Below are positions 43,962 through 56,100 of a DNA stretch of 64,000 nt, piece by piece. Both the position numbers and the translations under genes were made by a program. Numbering within the stretch: position 1 is the stretch's first letter; every line of letters starts with the position of its first letter. The notes beneath the pieces are model-generated. The model saw only the letters and a program-made list of their open reading frames with translations. It did no database searches and was not told where the DNA came from. The DNA is from Raphanus sativus (lineage: Eukaryota; Streptophyta; Magnoliopsida; Brassicales; Brassicaceae): assembly GCF_000801105.2 (NCBI RefSeq), contig NC_079514.1:24468293-24532292 (forward strand). Reading direction: 5' to 3'.

Positions 43962-44021
43962 GGGTGGAATCGAACCCGTGACCAAGGACATAGTCGTTGG
44001 AAGGCTAAACCAATAGACCAC
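43962..44021 (-). other. tRNA-like module, left arm
   Basis: Read on the minus strand it gives GTGGTCTATTGGTTTAGCC ... ACGGGTTCGATTCCACCC, with A-box-like and B-box-like words. See the right-arm entry. Confidence 0.55.
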
Positions 44022-44773
44022 TTGCATTATTTTTAACTTGATTGACTACTAATAGTTATTATTATGAAACCTTCAAATAATCTTCTTAAACCATAAATCT
44101 TTAAATGATTTTTTAAATATTAAAACTTGTAAATAGCTTATTAATTATTCAAAATTTTGTGAGTATTATTAAAAATATTGAAACTTATAATAATTATCAA
44201 GATATTTATAATATTAAGTTTCATTTATAAGTATATTAAAAATACTACTTATAAATAACTAAATGATACTAAATTATTTTTAATTAATAATAATACAAAA
44301 TTATTTTTAATTATGATTTTTAATTAAAAATATTTTAGTATTATTAAAAATTATAATTAATAATAACTTGTCCGATTTATAATAATAATTAACTAAATTG
44401 TTTAGTTACTAGTAATACTAAATGATTTTTAATTATAATTTTTAATTACTAATAATACAAAATGATTTTTAATTATGATTTTTCTTTTTCGTTAAATATC
44501 TTTTAGTACTATTATAAATTATAATTAAAAATTATAATTAAAAATCATTTAGTATTGCTAGTAATTAAAAATATAATTAAAATCATTTATTATCATATAG
44601 TTATTTACAAGAACTATTTTTAATAATACTTATAAATAAAACTTAATATTTAATAAGCTATTTACAAGTTTTAATATTTATAAAATCATTTATAGATTTA
44701 GGGTGGAAGAAGATGATTTAGAGGTTACATAATAATAACTTTTACTTGTCACTCAAGTTAAGTAAAATGCAAG

Positions 44774-44832
44774 TAGTCTAGTGGTTTAGCCTTCCAACGA
44801 CTGTGTCATTGGTCACGGGTTCGATTCTACCC
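44774..44832 (+). other. tRNA-like module with pol III A and B boxes, right arm
   Basis: TAGTCTAGTGG (44774-44784) fits the A-box pattern, and GGTTCGATTC (44818-44827) fits the B-box pattern, 33 bp apart. The D-arm and T-arm resemble plant tRNA-Gly, but the acceptor stem and a clean anticodon arm are missing, so it is not a tRNA gene. It could still bind TFIIIC. Confidence 0.6.
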
Positions 44833-45078
44833 AGTTGTTATTTTTCGAAAGATTTTAAAACGATGTCGTTTTGAACTTAACGGAGATTGGAGACGGCCAT
44901 TAACTCCGTTTAATCATTCCGTTACCCGAGTTAATGTGGTGTTTAATATGGTTTAGTCAAATTAAATTGATGTTTAAAATGGCTAGTCAAACTAAGTTGG
45001 GGCTTTAAATGGTCTAAGAGAAAGTTCATGCTTTTTTTCAACCAAATTTGAAAGTTCGTGATTTAAATGACAATTTTC

Positions 45079-45383
45079 CCATATATTTACATTGACTTTC
45101 CAAAAAAAAATATTATCGTATTATTTTATCGATTTGTGTCGAATTTTGAACCGGTCAGTGTTGGAACCAGAAAAATTTATTAACTTATAGATTGTTAATT
45201 TATCGGATATTAATTTATAGATGTTTTACTGTATATATAATAGATAGATAATAAATGGTAAACAAACTAAAGACTACAATTTTATAGACAAATATAAGTA
45301 GATTATTAGTGTGATTAGGCCAAAATAAAATAGTAAATCACTGTAAACATCTGAAAACATTTGCAATTTATAAAGATAAAAGA
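45079..45383 (+). repeat. Direct duplication, right copy
   Basis: Second copy of 43383-43708. It begins four bases after the right end of the foldback element, so the element lies between the two copies. Confidence 0.85.
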
Positions 45384-45998
45384 AATTCTAATATCATTTA
45401 AATTACATAGATTATTAGTGTGATTATAAGTAATTATGATGTTATAAGCCATTTAGATTGTCTATATCAGATTTAAAACCATCAATCAAAACATGTCAAA
45501 TTGTAAAGAAAAAATATGTTTCTAAAATGCCAAAATTTTCAATAATAGACTTTATATATGAAATTTGAGGCTATAATTCATTAAGGGTGTTCACATAAGA
45601 TTTAAAACAATCAATCAAAATATGACAATTAATTATTATAATTTATTATTTTAAAAATGTTAATATGTTAAAAAGAACAAAAAACGAAATTATTATATTA
45701 TATATAAGTAAACTAATAAAAATAATTAAAACTTTACAAGTTAATTATAAATACTAAATTTTATAATAAATAGAAAGTTCAAAGCAAAAGAGTAATAATA
45801 AAAGTATTACAGTAGCAATTTTGTATATAAATCTAAAGTACATTTTATACAAAAATAAAATGGTAAATTAATGTTAAAAAGGTTAAACTAAATAAAATTT
45901 TAAACTTTTTCAATGTATAAAATAAGAAACTTCATAATAGCATTTAAATTACATAAAGTATTATTGTTCTTATAAATAATTGTCAAAATTTCATCATA
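45384..45998. repeat. Helitron-type AT-rich units
   Basis: No gene. Two related units are seen: 'atcatttaaattacat...ttagattgtctatatcagatttaaaaccatc' at about 45390-45480 and again from about 45925, where the CACTA element interrupts it and the rest continues at 48352-48425 (tggattgtctacatcagatttaaaacc). 'gaggctataattcattaagg' at about 45568 matches the 5' words at 3990 and 50105. Confidence 0.55.
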
Positions 45999-46306
45999 CA
46001 CTACAAAAAAAGTTCACATTGATAGCACATTGTTATAGCACGTTTTACTGAACTGCTGTCGTAGATGAGGTTACAATTTTTGTACTCTATAATAGCATTA
46101 GATAAGCGCTATCATAGAGTGAAAAATAAAATAGCACTTAATTAGTGCTATTTTAAAAATTAATTGACTGGAAAGATAAAGTTACTGATCCCGCCAATAC
46201 TTAGCGAAAAGTTATACTTAAGCGCCAAAAATAATATTTAAGCGGCTTCAGTATCACTATCAAAAACGTATAATAGCATTTTTCTAACGCTAAGAAAAGC
46301 TATGTG

Positions 46307-46950
46307 AACCCTAAACCCTAAACATAGTTTTAAACCCTTAAAACTCTAACTTTTTCATATTATAACTTCAAATCTTAAAATTAAATTCAAAATCTAATAT
46401 TTTTATCTTAAACTTTAATTTCCTAAACACAAATATAAAGACTTCAATTAAACTCTTTTATATCTGAACACAATTTGTAATTTTCAAAATTCTTTAATTA
46501 ATTTTATAACTTTAAATTCATTTTAACATTTATAACCCCAAAACTAAAAAAAAAATTCTAAACCGTATATCTAAACTCCACACTTTATTCCCCAAATACA
46601 CTTCAAACCCTATGTTTCATATCTTAAATTCCTACCTTAAACTATGAATCCAAAACATACCCTAAATCATATACCTTAAATGCATACTAAAAACCTTAGA
46701 ACTCTAATTTTTAAATACCCAAATCTTATTGCTGTAGTATATGTAAAATTAACATTCAAACTTAATATTTAAAACTTTCAAGCCTTATACCCCAAATTCA
46801 AACCCTAAACCAAACACTTCAAACCTTTTATCATAAAACACTAAACTTTATTTCTAAATCTTATATCATAAAACAATAAATTTATTTTAAATTTCAAATC
46901 TCATATATTCTAACCCTAATTATTTTCTAACTCTTACTAACAAAAGTAAC
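46307..46950. repeat. Telomere-like CCCTAAA stretch, degenerate
   Basis: aaccctaaaccctaaac at 46307-46323, then a long run of decayed forms (aaacccttaaaactctaac, taaaccttagaactctaat, caaaccctaaacc). No gene. It is internal to the CACTA element, so it is not a chromosome end. Confidence 0.6.
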
Positions 46951-47227
46951 AAAATATTTAAAACAGGATAAAAATAGAAAGCTTGCTTCTGATTGGTCAA
47001 AGCACAAAGGGAAGGATTGGCTTTGATTAGTCATCCACCGTTGATATGAAAAATCGTACGGCCACTAAATAGTCAATTCTTTTTATTTTCCTCCTCTTCT
47101 TTAATCATTTCAATATACAAATAATATGATAAAGTGAAATGTTGAGATTGGTTAATATCTGATGACAAAGATAGCTATTTTTAACCATTGATTATTTTGA
47201 TCCAATGGATGTAATTCAATTTGCTCC

Positions 47228-47990
47228 TTGTCCAATCATTTTCTTTTGGTCTTCCTCTCACTCTCACGTTTCTCTCTGCTCCTCTCTCTATTGAGATTTC
47301 ATTTCATCATTCTACTCTTCTTCTTTCTTCACCATAGCAATCCTCATTCTACAAACACAAACCATTATCACTGTCACCTCCGCCCGAAGCCACCATCACA
47401 TCCGCCACCTCCTCCTCCTTGTTCTCCACCTTCGCGGACCACAATCGCATCCTCCTCCTCCTTGTTCCTCAACCACAAGTGACCATCTTCTACACTACCA
47501 CCACTACTTCTGCCTCAATCGCATCCTCCTTCTCCTTCTTCCTCTACCACTACCATTACTCTTTTACCTTCTCAAATCTCAAAGATTTTTGTTTCACATT
47601 TTTTTCAGATCTAGATTCGTGAATGGAGATGACGCTGGTGAGACTGGAGATGACGACGACAGAGGTCTCAAACAAACGTAAATAGGCATACGAATCTGGG
47701 AGGAGGCACGGAAGCTGCAGATGAAGACGTCTCCGGTCAAGGCTGGAAGAGGAGGAGGCACAAGGCTCATGAAGGAGGCGAGGCGGCAGCTGCGTCGAAG
47801 GAGGCGCACGGAAGCTGTAGTGGGGGAGACCCTGAGGCTGGAAGCAGAGACGACGGCGTCTCCGGTCAAGGATGGAGAAGGCCAGGCGCACTGGTTGAGG
47901 AGGCACACATGGAAGAAGCGCACATGGAGAAGGGCGGCTGGAGTTTTTTTTTTAAGGGTTTTCCGGTTTAGTGTAAACCGAATTGGATAA
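47228..47990 (+). other. GC-rich block in CACTA element, possible captured sequence
   Basis: The first part (47228-47480) is pyrimidine-rich and would encode LSLSRFSLLLSLLRF followed by PPSHPPPPPPCSPPS. The second part (47640-47940) is purine-rich with an internal duplication: gtctccggtcaagg at about 47729 and 47858, ggaagctg at about 47710 and 47811. Composition differs sharply from the AT-rich flanks. Frames on both strands are open but low complexity; I do not recognise a protein. It may be a captured host exon or the element's own GC-rich core. Confidence 0.35.
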
Positions 47991-48354
47991 ACCGTTGTGG
48001 TTTACTTTATTTTTTATTTTTCTGGTTTAGTTTTGTAAACCGAAATTTATTTATCAAAATATTTTATTTTATTTTTAATTATAAAAAATGGGTTCAATTT
48101 TAATTATTTTAATTTAGTTTATTTATTTATTTTAGAATGACCTATCATGGCACGAAATATGAACTATTATTTAATTTAATAATAACATTCAAATATTGCT
48201 ATTGTATCTCTATTTTTTGTAGCGTTACGAAAATGGTATCGTAGAAGGGGTACCTATGATTGCTGCCGCATACATAGCATTTGGTAAAACGCTATCAAAC
48301 CTCTAACATAGCATAAAACCCGCGCTAACAATGGACATATTTCTTGTAGTGATA

Positions 48355-51300
48355 TCATTAAATAATTTATTATATACAAAAACTGTGGTTATAAACCTGG
48401 ATTGTCTACATCAGATTTAAAACCACTAACCAAAAAATGACTTATTATTACAAAATTTTATTTTTTCTAAAATGTCAAAATTTCAAAATATCAAAACACT
48501 AAAAAGTATTTACTATTTTCTAAATTGTCAAAATTTTCAAATTTAAAATCAGTGCAATTTTTTATAATTTTCTATTATTTGAAAAGTTCTAGAAACAATT
48601 CTTTCAAAATGAAAAATAATTCCATATAATTTTGCTGAACAAAAATAATAAAACTTACTTTTAAGAAACTAAATGGATATATATACTAACTTGAAAATTA
48701 TCATAAAATAATAATATTTTAAAATTAATAAAAATAAAAATCAAAGGTATGAGTATTCAATATATTAAAATTTTAAGCTACATAATATTGAAAACTACAT
48801 ATAATTGTCAACAGATTTAATACCACCAGTCAAAATATGACAGCTTATTACAAAAATTTACCTTATTCTAAAACAAAATAAAAATCCAAAATATTTACTT
48901 TTCAAAATAATAGAATGCCATAAAGTTAAAGTAACTAAAAACTCTTTAGATACTACTTTTGAAATTTAACATATAAATATTTTTTAAAAAATACAAACTT
49001 TAATGACAAAAGCTGTAAAATTTAAATACATATAATTCAAAATTTGAAAATAAATAATATTAAAAATCTACGCACAGAATTTAAAAATATCAAGATTTCA
49101 AAAAAAAATATATTGTAAACAAAAAATAAATAGATATCAAATATTGTCAACCAACATAGGAAAACTTATTTTACAAGATCTATTCAAACATTAAGGTTAT
49201 TAAGATAAATCAAACAAAATGATAACTTCTAAAAGATATATAACCCGATTCACCAATAAAAATTATGGACTTCATATAATACATAAAACTAAAATGATCT
49301 CAAACGAGTTTTATTAGATAAATATTTTTAGCGAATAATTGTTATAATAAATAATTTAGTAATAAAATGTCTAAATACGCACGTTAATAAGTTGGATCAA
49401 TTTTAGATTATAGAATACCAATAATAGATCAGAGTACGAACAGCAATTTAAAAACAATAGGAAGAATGTTTAATATGTATTATCAGTATGATAATATAAT
49501 ATATTGAGATGCTAATACTTTTATCAAATAAAAAGATAGTTAAAATGCATAATTATTATATGTAACTTTAAACATACATATTATCCTTCACAATATGAAT
49601 TCATCAGTGTATTGAAAATTTCTAATCATAAATTTTATCTGGAATAATCAAGCATCATGATAGGTAACTTGAATGTCTCGTTAAAATGTATGATAAAACA
49701 CTATACGTGCAGTTATATTAAGTGAGCAACAAAATAGGTAAAAATATTATAAATATATTTACAATAACGTATTACCAGTTTCTATGCATCGAAAAATTTA
49801 CATAAATATTTAAAAGATAAAAAATATAAATTATAAACATTATAAATACATTTATAAATATACTTTATATTTGTCAATTTTCAAACAATAAATAGCTAAG
49901 AACTAATTATTTTAAAAGGAATAATTTGATAAACAAACAAAAAATTAAAAAAAAAACAGAAAATCAAATTTTAAATACATTTTCACAGAAAATATTTATT
50001 TAATTTCTATTCAGATAACTTACAATTATTGTAAAATGTAAACTAATTATTAATACAGAATTGAGCGTAGCGCGACTATAAAATCTAGTCTATACCATGT
50101 AAAAGTTGAGGTTATAAGCAATTGAGGGGGCCACGTAAAATTTAAAACTACCAATCGTCTTATGACAAATCAACATTTTAATTTGTTATTTTTAAAAATA
50201 TTAGTATTACAAAAATCGTTTATTTCAAAATAAAAGATAAATCAATTTAAATATGGTAAACTTACAAAAATCAAAAATAATATATATAAGATAACTAAAT
50301 ATATAATTAACTTAAAATGCAAGATATTTAAACAATTAGAAATATATAAATTTAAAATACATGATTTTTAAAGTTTAGGTATATGCTATTGAAAATATTC
50401 AATAATATGATTTAAATCACATACCCTTTAAAACAACTAATAACAATATGACAAATCATTATTTTAGCTTTATATTTTTTTAAATGTCAATATTCCAAAA
50501 AATGTCTATTTCAGAATAAAACCAAAATCAATATCAAATAAGGAAACCTAACAAAAGTAATAAAGATTATATATAAGTTAACTGAATATATAATAAATTT
50601 TGGAAAATTAAAAAAAAAATAAAACATGCAATTTCAATTCTTGGGTTATATGCTATTGAAAGTATTCTATATGTATATATATAATATATAAGCTGATGTC
50701 ATAAATTACTGAAAATGTTCACATATTACTTTCAGTCACCAAAAATATGCCAAATCAGTTGTCATTTTTTATTTCTAATTAATATCAATATTATTAAAAA
50801 TATTATTTCAAAATAAAACATAAATTAATATAAAAGGTAAACTTAAAAACGTAAAACATTATACATAAGTTACTTGATGTGAAACTGAATTTTGGAAATT
50901 AACATAAATAACTAACAAGATAATTATTAAATAAAATTTTGGAAAAAACTTCAAACAATAAAATAGAAATCAATTTCAAATAAGATAATTTAAAAAAATT
51001 ATATATAAATTAACTTAATATGTAGTATTTTCGAAATTTAACATAAATTAAAAAAATACTAGACTTTGAAACAATTATTTTCGTTTATTATCTAAAAAGT
51101 AAATCCTACAAAAATGCTTATTTCAAAATAAAATATAAATCAATATAAAAAGTTAAAATTAAAAAACTATTTTATATAAGTTACTTAATGTTAAACTGAT
51201 TTTTGTAAATTAAAATAAAAACAAAGATAATAATTAAATAGATATTGAAAGACTTTCAAATAGTAAAATAAAAATCAACATCAGATAAAGTAGGTTAACA

Positions 51301-51645
51301 AAAGTAAAAAATAATATAAATTAACTTAATTTTTATAATATTTTTGAAATTAACATAAAATAAAAAATGCAAATTATAACTATATAGATTTAAACTCATG
51401 GTTTTTAAATTTTAGATTATATGCTATTGAAAATATTCATAAATAACACATACATATATAAGTTGATGTTAAAAAATTATTAAGAATGTCCACTTATTAT
51501 GTTAATGTACTAAAAAGTATGCCAAATCATTTTTCTTTTCTAAAAAAATGTCAAGATTACCAAAATTGTTTGTTTCAAAGTAAAATATAAATCAATAAAA
51601 GATGTTAAACTTAAAAGGTAAAAAAACCTATATAAAAGTTACTTA
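48355..51645. repeat. Degenerate Helitron-type tandem units
   Basis: No gene. Related units start near 48390, 48800, 50105, 50395, 50690, 50990 and 51465. Each holds variants of 'gttgatgtcataaattattgaaaatgt-cacata', 'accaatc...tatgacaaatcatt' and 'tgtcaatatt...caaaataaaa.ataaatcaat'. Spacing is 290-500 bp. This looks like repeated Helitron insertions or an expanded internal satellite. Confidence 0.6.
50061..50120 (+). mobile_element. Head-to-tail Helitron junction
   Basis: A hairpin word (gagcgtagcgcgac, about 50063-50076) is followed by CTAG at 50085-50088 and at once by TCTATACCATGTAAAAGTTG, a Helitron-type 5' start at 50089. The 3' end of one unit touches the 5' end of the next without any spacer. 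Confidence 0.6.
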
Positions 51646-52285
51646 ATGTCTCCCACCAGTAGGAAATATAACCCATTTATTCCCATAGATATGCTGGAAC
51701 ATATGTATGGGGCTGCTCTTCGACAACTGTGTGACCACTCCACATGACACTCTCAGGAAGGTTATCTCAGCATGCATGGAATGGGAGAACGCCCAATCAA
51801 AGAAATTGAAACCGCAGCTCTTCAAAAACCTCGCTCCACCGGCCTTACATCCAGATCTGGGCACCATCGTGTGTTATACTGATGCAGCGTGGAAAGCTGA
51901 TCGTGAAGTGGTGGGATTGTCCTGGATCTTCACCGATCATGCTTCAAATGAGATCCTCGATGCTCCCAATTTTAGAATGTTGTGGCCTCTCCTATCATGG
52001 CTGAAGCGTTAGCAATTCAGAGTCTTCTCCAAGCGTCATATCTCAACTACAAACACATCTGGCTCTGCTCAGACTCTAAAGGGCTTGTCAAAGCTATCGA
52101 CACGAACCGTCGATCGATAGAACTCTTTGGAATTCTCCCGGATGTCGCTTTGCTTATTTCTTCTAGTTTTTCATCTGTTTCTGTTTCTTTCATCTCCCGT
52201 ACCTCTAATGGGTCTGCTGATGCTTTGGCAAAGGCATGCCTCTGTATGAACTAATGCTTTGGGCTTTAAGGCCCTTTATTATCTA
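51646..52285 (+). pseudogene. LINE RNase H fragment, frameshifted
   Basis: A GC-richer island in AT-rich DNA. The frame 51707-52012 ends with RNase H start GTIVCYTDAAWKADREVVGL (first catalytic Asp). A shift near 51985 moves to the next frame, 51982-52254, with MAEALAIQSLLQASYLNYKH (Glu), WLCSDSKGLVKAI (Asp) and ISRTSNGSADALAKACL (last Asp). It ends in a stop at 52252-52254. This is the 3' tail of a plant LINE ORF2. It interrupts a Helitron-type unit: 'acttaatgt' before it and 'gtgaaaattaacat' after it are contiguous in sister units at 50875. Confidence 0.75.
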
Positions 52286-52289
52286 TTTG

Positions 52290-53001
52290 ATATGTGAAAA
52301 TTAACATAAAAATAACCAATAAATATAATTATTAAATAAACTTGGAAGACTTTCAACAATTATAACTATAATTCAAAACACGTGATTTTAAAATTTAGGT
52401 TATATGATACTGAAAATAACAAATAGCATATACTATATACAAGTTGATGTATTTTTAAATTTTAAGTTATATACTATTGAAATATTCAAAATAGTATATA
52501 CTTACTATAAATAAGCTAACTCTATAAATCATTGAATGTCCACATATCCCTTTTTTATTAATAGAGAAACATTTTGGAAAAATAACATTTGTTTTGGTAC
52601 TTAATTACATTCGTGCCATGCTGAGTTGGCAGCTCCACAATGATTCTCAGTCTAAATAATTAATTGCTCTAACTTTACTAGAGAATTTACAAAAAGTGCC
52701 ACTGCATTAAACATACTATTATAAGATAATTCACGATTATTATATCGCTATGTTAGACACGAAACAAATCATTAAGTATGACTTTGATGACTTTGATTGT
52801 GGAATCTTCATACTAGCCATAAAAATTAATATTAATTGAGAAGCTATTGTTATGAGAAGAACATGATGATACCATGAAAGACCAGTAACCCATTTTCATC
52901 TAAACACATAAGCTGGTTAAACTATTTGTTTTATAACACGATAAACACCTAAACTTTATTTACTGTTTTCTACAATAACTTATGTGTTGATAATTCAACA
53001 G
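52290..53001. other. AT-rich DNA, no gene
   Basis: The left part is more of the Helitron-type units (gctaactctataaatcattgaatgtccacata near 52518). From about 52560 to 53001 I see nothing recognisable. Confidence 0.5.
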
Positions 53002-53006
53002 TTTCA

Positions 53007-53179
53007 TGTGAAACTAATTAGAAACAACGTGCCTTTCTTATTAACATATGAAACGTATATATACATGACATAAACCGACTCAAGTATCTCTATCTAAGAT
53101 ACAAGTTTATCTACAAGACTTATGTATATCTCGAACTACATACGAGATTTTAGGAGATTTATTCATATCTTCTCCAATA
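53007..53179 (-). repeat. Copia 3' LTR
   Basis: tgtgaaactaattagaaac ... cttctccaata, 173 bp, identical by eye to 57674-57846. The minus-strand cctcaacttgag-type purine run beside it (ctccccctcaagttggg at 53180) is the polypurine tract. Confidence 0.95.
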
Positions 53180-53186
53180 CTCCCCC

Positions 53187-56100
53187 TCAAGTTGGGAAAT
53201 GCAAATTGCGAACTCCCAACTTAAACAACAAACTTTCAAACTGAACACGTCCAAGAGCCTTAGTGAGCACGTCAGCTATTTGCTCATGAGTGCTTACATG
53301 CACCGTTGAAATCAAACCAGCCTTAATAGCATCTCTTACTTGATGACAGTCCCTCTCTATATGTTTTGTTCTTTCATGAAATATTGGGTTAGCAGCTATA
53401 TACATTGCTGATTTACTATCACAAAACAACCGAACTGGTTCCACCGGTGGCGCTCCCAAGTCAACTAACAACCTTCGTAGCCACTTTATCTCCCGTGTAG
53501 CTTCTGCCATGGACATGTACTCTGCTTCTGCAGAGGAATGCGACACCACATCTTGCTTTTGAGTCCTCCACGAGATAGGCGAATCACCTACCATGGCTAC
53601 ATACGAGCTTAAAGAACGCCGAGAAATTGGGCATGATGACCAGTCTGCATCGCAATAAACAGACAGCCGCAGATCTGGATGTGAACTCAATAGAATCCCC
53701 TGCCCAACTGATCCTTTTAGATATCTCACAACTCTTAACGCTGCATCCCATTGTCCTTCACGAGGAGTTTGCATAAATTGTGACAAAATATGCACAGAGT
53801 ATGCAATATCTGGACGCGTGATGGACAAGTATATAAGTCTCCCAATCAAACGTCTATACTTTCCTGCTTCCTGCATAAACCGACTTGTGTCTTTAGCAAG
53901 CAGATGACGTTGCTCCATAGGTGTAGCCGCAGGTTTTGAACCAAGTAAACCCATCTCAGTAATCAAATCCAACGTATACTTGCGTTGTGAAATCACAAAA
54001 CCATCTTCTCCACGACCAACCTCTATACCAAGAAAATACTTAAGCTTGCCCAAGTCTTTCATGTGAAAACATCTTCCAAGATAATCTTTAAATCTGACCA
54101 AAGCATCCATGTCATTCCCACACACCAGTAAATCATCAACATATATAAGCACACGCAGCTCAATCGATCCTTTAGCCAATATGAACAGAGAGTAGTCCTC
54201 ATAGGAATGTTGAAACCCAAACTTCGTGAGTGCAGTTGTGAGCTTCTCAAACCAACACCGAGGTGCCTGCTTAAGACCATACAAAGCCTTATGTAGACGA
54301 CACGCTTTCTTAGGATCAGGATGAGTGAAACCTTGTGGAAGTTTCATGTATACTTCCTCTTCCAAATCACCATGCAAAAATGCACTATGTACATCCATTT
54401 GATGCACAATCCATCCTTTTCCTGCAATGATCCGCAACAGACTTCTAATTGTAGTCATCTTTGCAACAGGTGCAAACGTCTCTGAGTAATCTTCTCCCTC
54501 TACTTGACGGTTTCCCAGAGCCACAAGCCTTGATTTGCGTCGTTCTATCTTGCCACTAGCCCCATACTTGTTCTTGTACAACCACATGTTACCAATAGCA
54601 TGTTTTCCAGGCGGTAGATCCACCACACTAAATGTTTTGTTGACCTCAAATGCCACCATCTCATCCTTCATAGAGTCCCTCCAAAACTTATGTTGAACTG
54701 CTTCCTTATAACTTTTGGGCTCAAAATCTTCAAGAACAGCCGTGAGAAACAGTTTGTGTGCTGGTGAAAACCGAGCATCAGTAATAAAATTCACAAGAGG
54801 ATATGGTGTATTACTTACAGGGATCAACGAAGACTCTTTGACTGAAGCCGTGAGCGTGGGAGTGTGATGGGGTTCTTGCAAACAGCTTGCATTGTAGTTT
54901 ACGTAATCTCGTAGTTTTACAGATGGAATCTTTTCTCTGTGTCCTCTGCCCATCTCTTTTGTTACTTCAGTGACATTTGAGTCCTTTACTTCCTCAACAC
55001 TGTCTGTCTCTGCAGAACCAGTAGCAGGTACTGATGTCTCTCCACTCGGTTCAGCAACCCGTGCCTCCTCTACCTCTACACCAGATGATGCTTGTGTTTC
55101 TTGCACATCACTCCCCATGTTGTCTGTAGTCGGTGAAGTTACTATAGGGGATGAACCACAAATCCAGTCATCATCAACAACTTCAGTAGACACTACATGC
55201 TCAACCGTATCTATCTCCTCTACATAAGGAAATACATCCTCCTGAAACGCGACATCTCTGGACACCAGAAACACCTTCTCATCTAAATCATACACACGCC
55301 AAGCCTTCTTCCCAAATGGGTAACCAACAAACATACATCTTCTGCTTCTTGGGAGAAATTTGTCTCCACTACGACCCTTTTGATGAACATAACAGAGCGA
55401 ACCGAACACTCGCAAAGTCCCATATGGTGGCTTCTTCTTGAAGAGAACTTCATACGGGGATTTCCCTTTCAACAGAGACGTTGGAGTCATGTTGATCACA
55501 TGCGTCGCCGTTGAGATTGCCTCCCCCCAAAACTTAACAGGTAGCTTTGCTTGAAATAGTAAAGCACAAGCTACATTGAGTATATGGCGATGCTTTCTCT
55601 CTACTCTTCCATTTTGTTGTGGCGTCGCCACACACGACGTCTGATGAACAATACCATTCTCTCGGAAGAACGAGCTTAAGCACATAACTTCAGTCCCATT
55701 GTCACTCCTCACCATCTTAACCGACTCACCAAACTGTTTTTCTGCATATATGCAGAATCGTTGCAACAGATTTCGAACCTCTGATTTCTCTAACATCAAG
55801 TAGGTCCATACAGCACGAGAATAATCATCCACAACAGTGAGAAAATACACAGCTCCGCAAGAAGAAGGAACACGATATGGTCCCCACACATCAACGTGAA
55901 TCAACTCAAAACTAGCGCTCGTTTTATTATTGCTATCAAAGAATACATATCTTGTTTGTTTTGCCCTATAACAAACGTCACAAGGACTAGGACAAACTTT
56001 ATTCAAAACACCAGAAAACTGCGGTAAAGAAGAAAGCACAGAAAACGCAGGATGTCCAAGTCTTCGGTGCCAGAGAAGTTGACTAACATAACCATCAGCT

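Larger units (their letters stand above)
43738..45074. mobile_element. Foldback (long inverted-repeat) element with tRNA-like arms
   Basis: The left arm (43738 to about 44060) and right arm (about 44735-45074) are inverted repeats of roughly 330 bp, starting ttgtcatttaaatca and ending tgatttaaatgacaa. The centre (44060-44735) is AT-rich with further inverted words (aatgatttttaattat). Each arm carries one tRNA-like module. There is no transposase. Candidates are a long-TIR MITE (Mutator-like) or two inverted tRNA-derived SINE-like units. No clear target duplication was found. Confidence 0.7.
45999..48351. mobile_element. CACTA (En/Spm) element, non-autonomous
   Basis: It begins CACTACAAAAAAA and ends TTTCTTGTAGTG, with a 3-bp duplication ATA at 45996-45998 and 48352-48354. 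Subterminal regions hold many ATAGCAC/GTGCTAT/TAGCATT words in both orientations (about 46020-46290 and 48210-48330), the usual transposase-binding repeats. The 2.35 kb has no transposase. Inside are a telomere-like stretch and a GC-rich block, both listed separately. Confidence 0.85.

Noticed and set aside
44774..44832. A true tRNA gene
   Set aside because: A and B boxes are present but the acceptor stem, anticodon arm and 3' end do not pair properly, and the sequence is part of an inverted repeat.
46307..46323. Chromosome end or telomere
   Set aside because: Only two or three clean CCCTAAA units, decayed around, and fully inside a CACTA element.
47228..47482. Secreted Pro-rich protein gene in the CACTA element
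   Set aside because: The start is not ATG, the sequence is a pyrimidine-rich tract, and there is no conserved domain.
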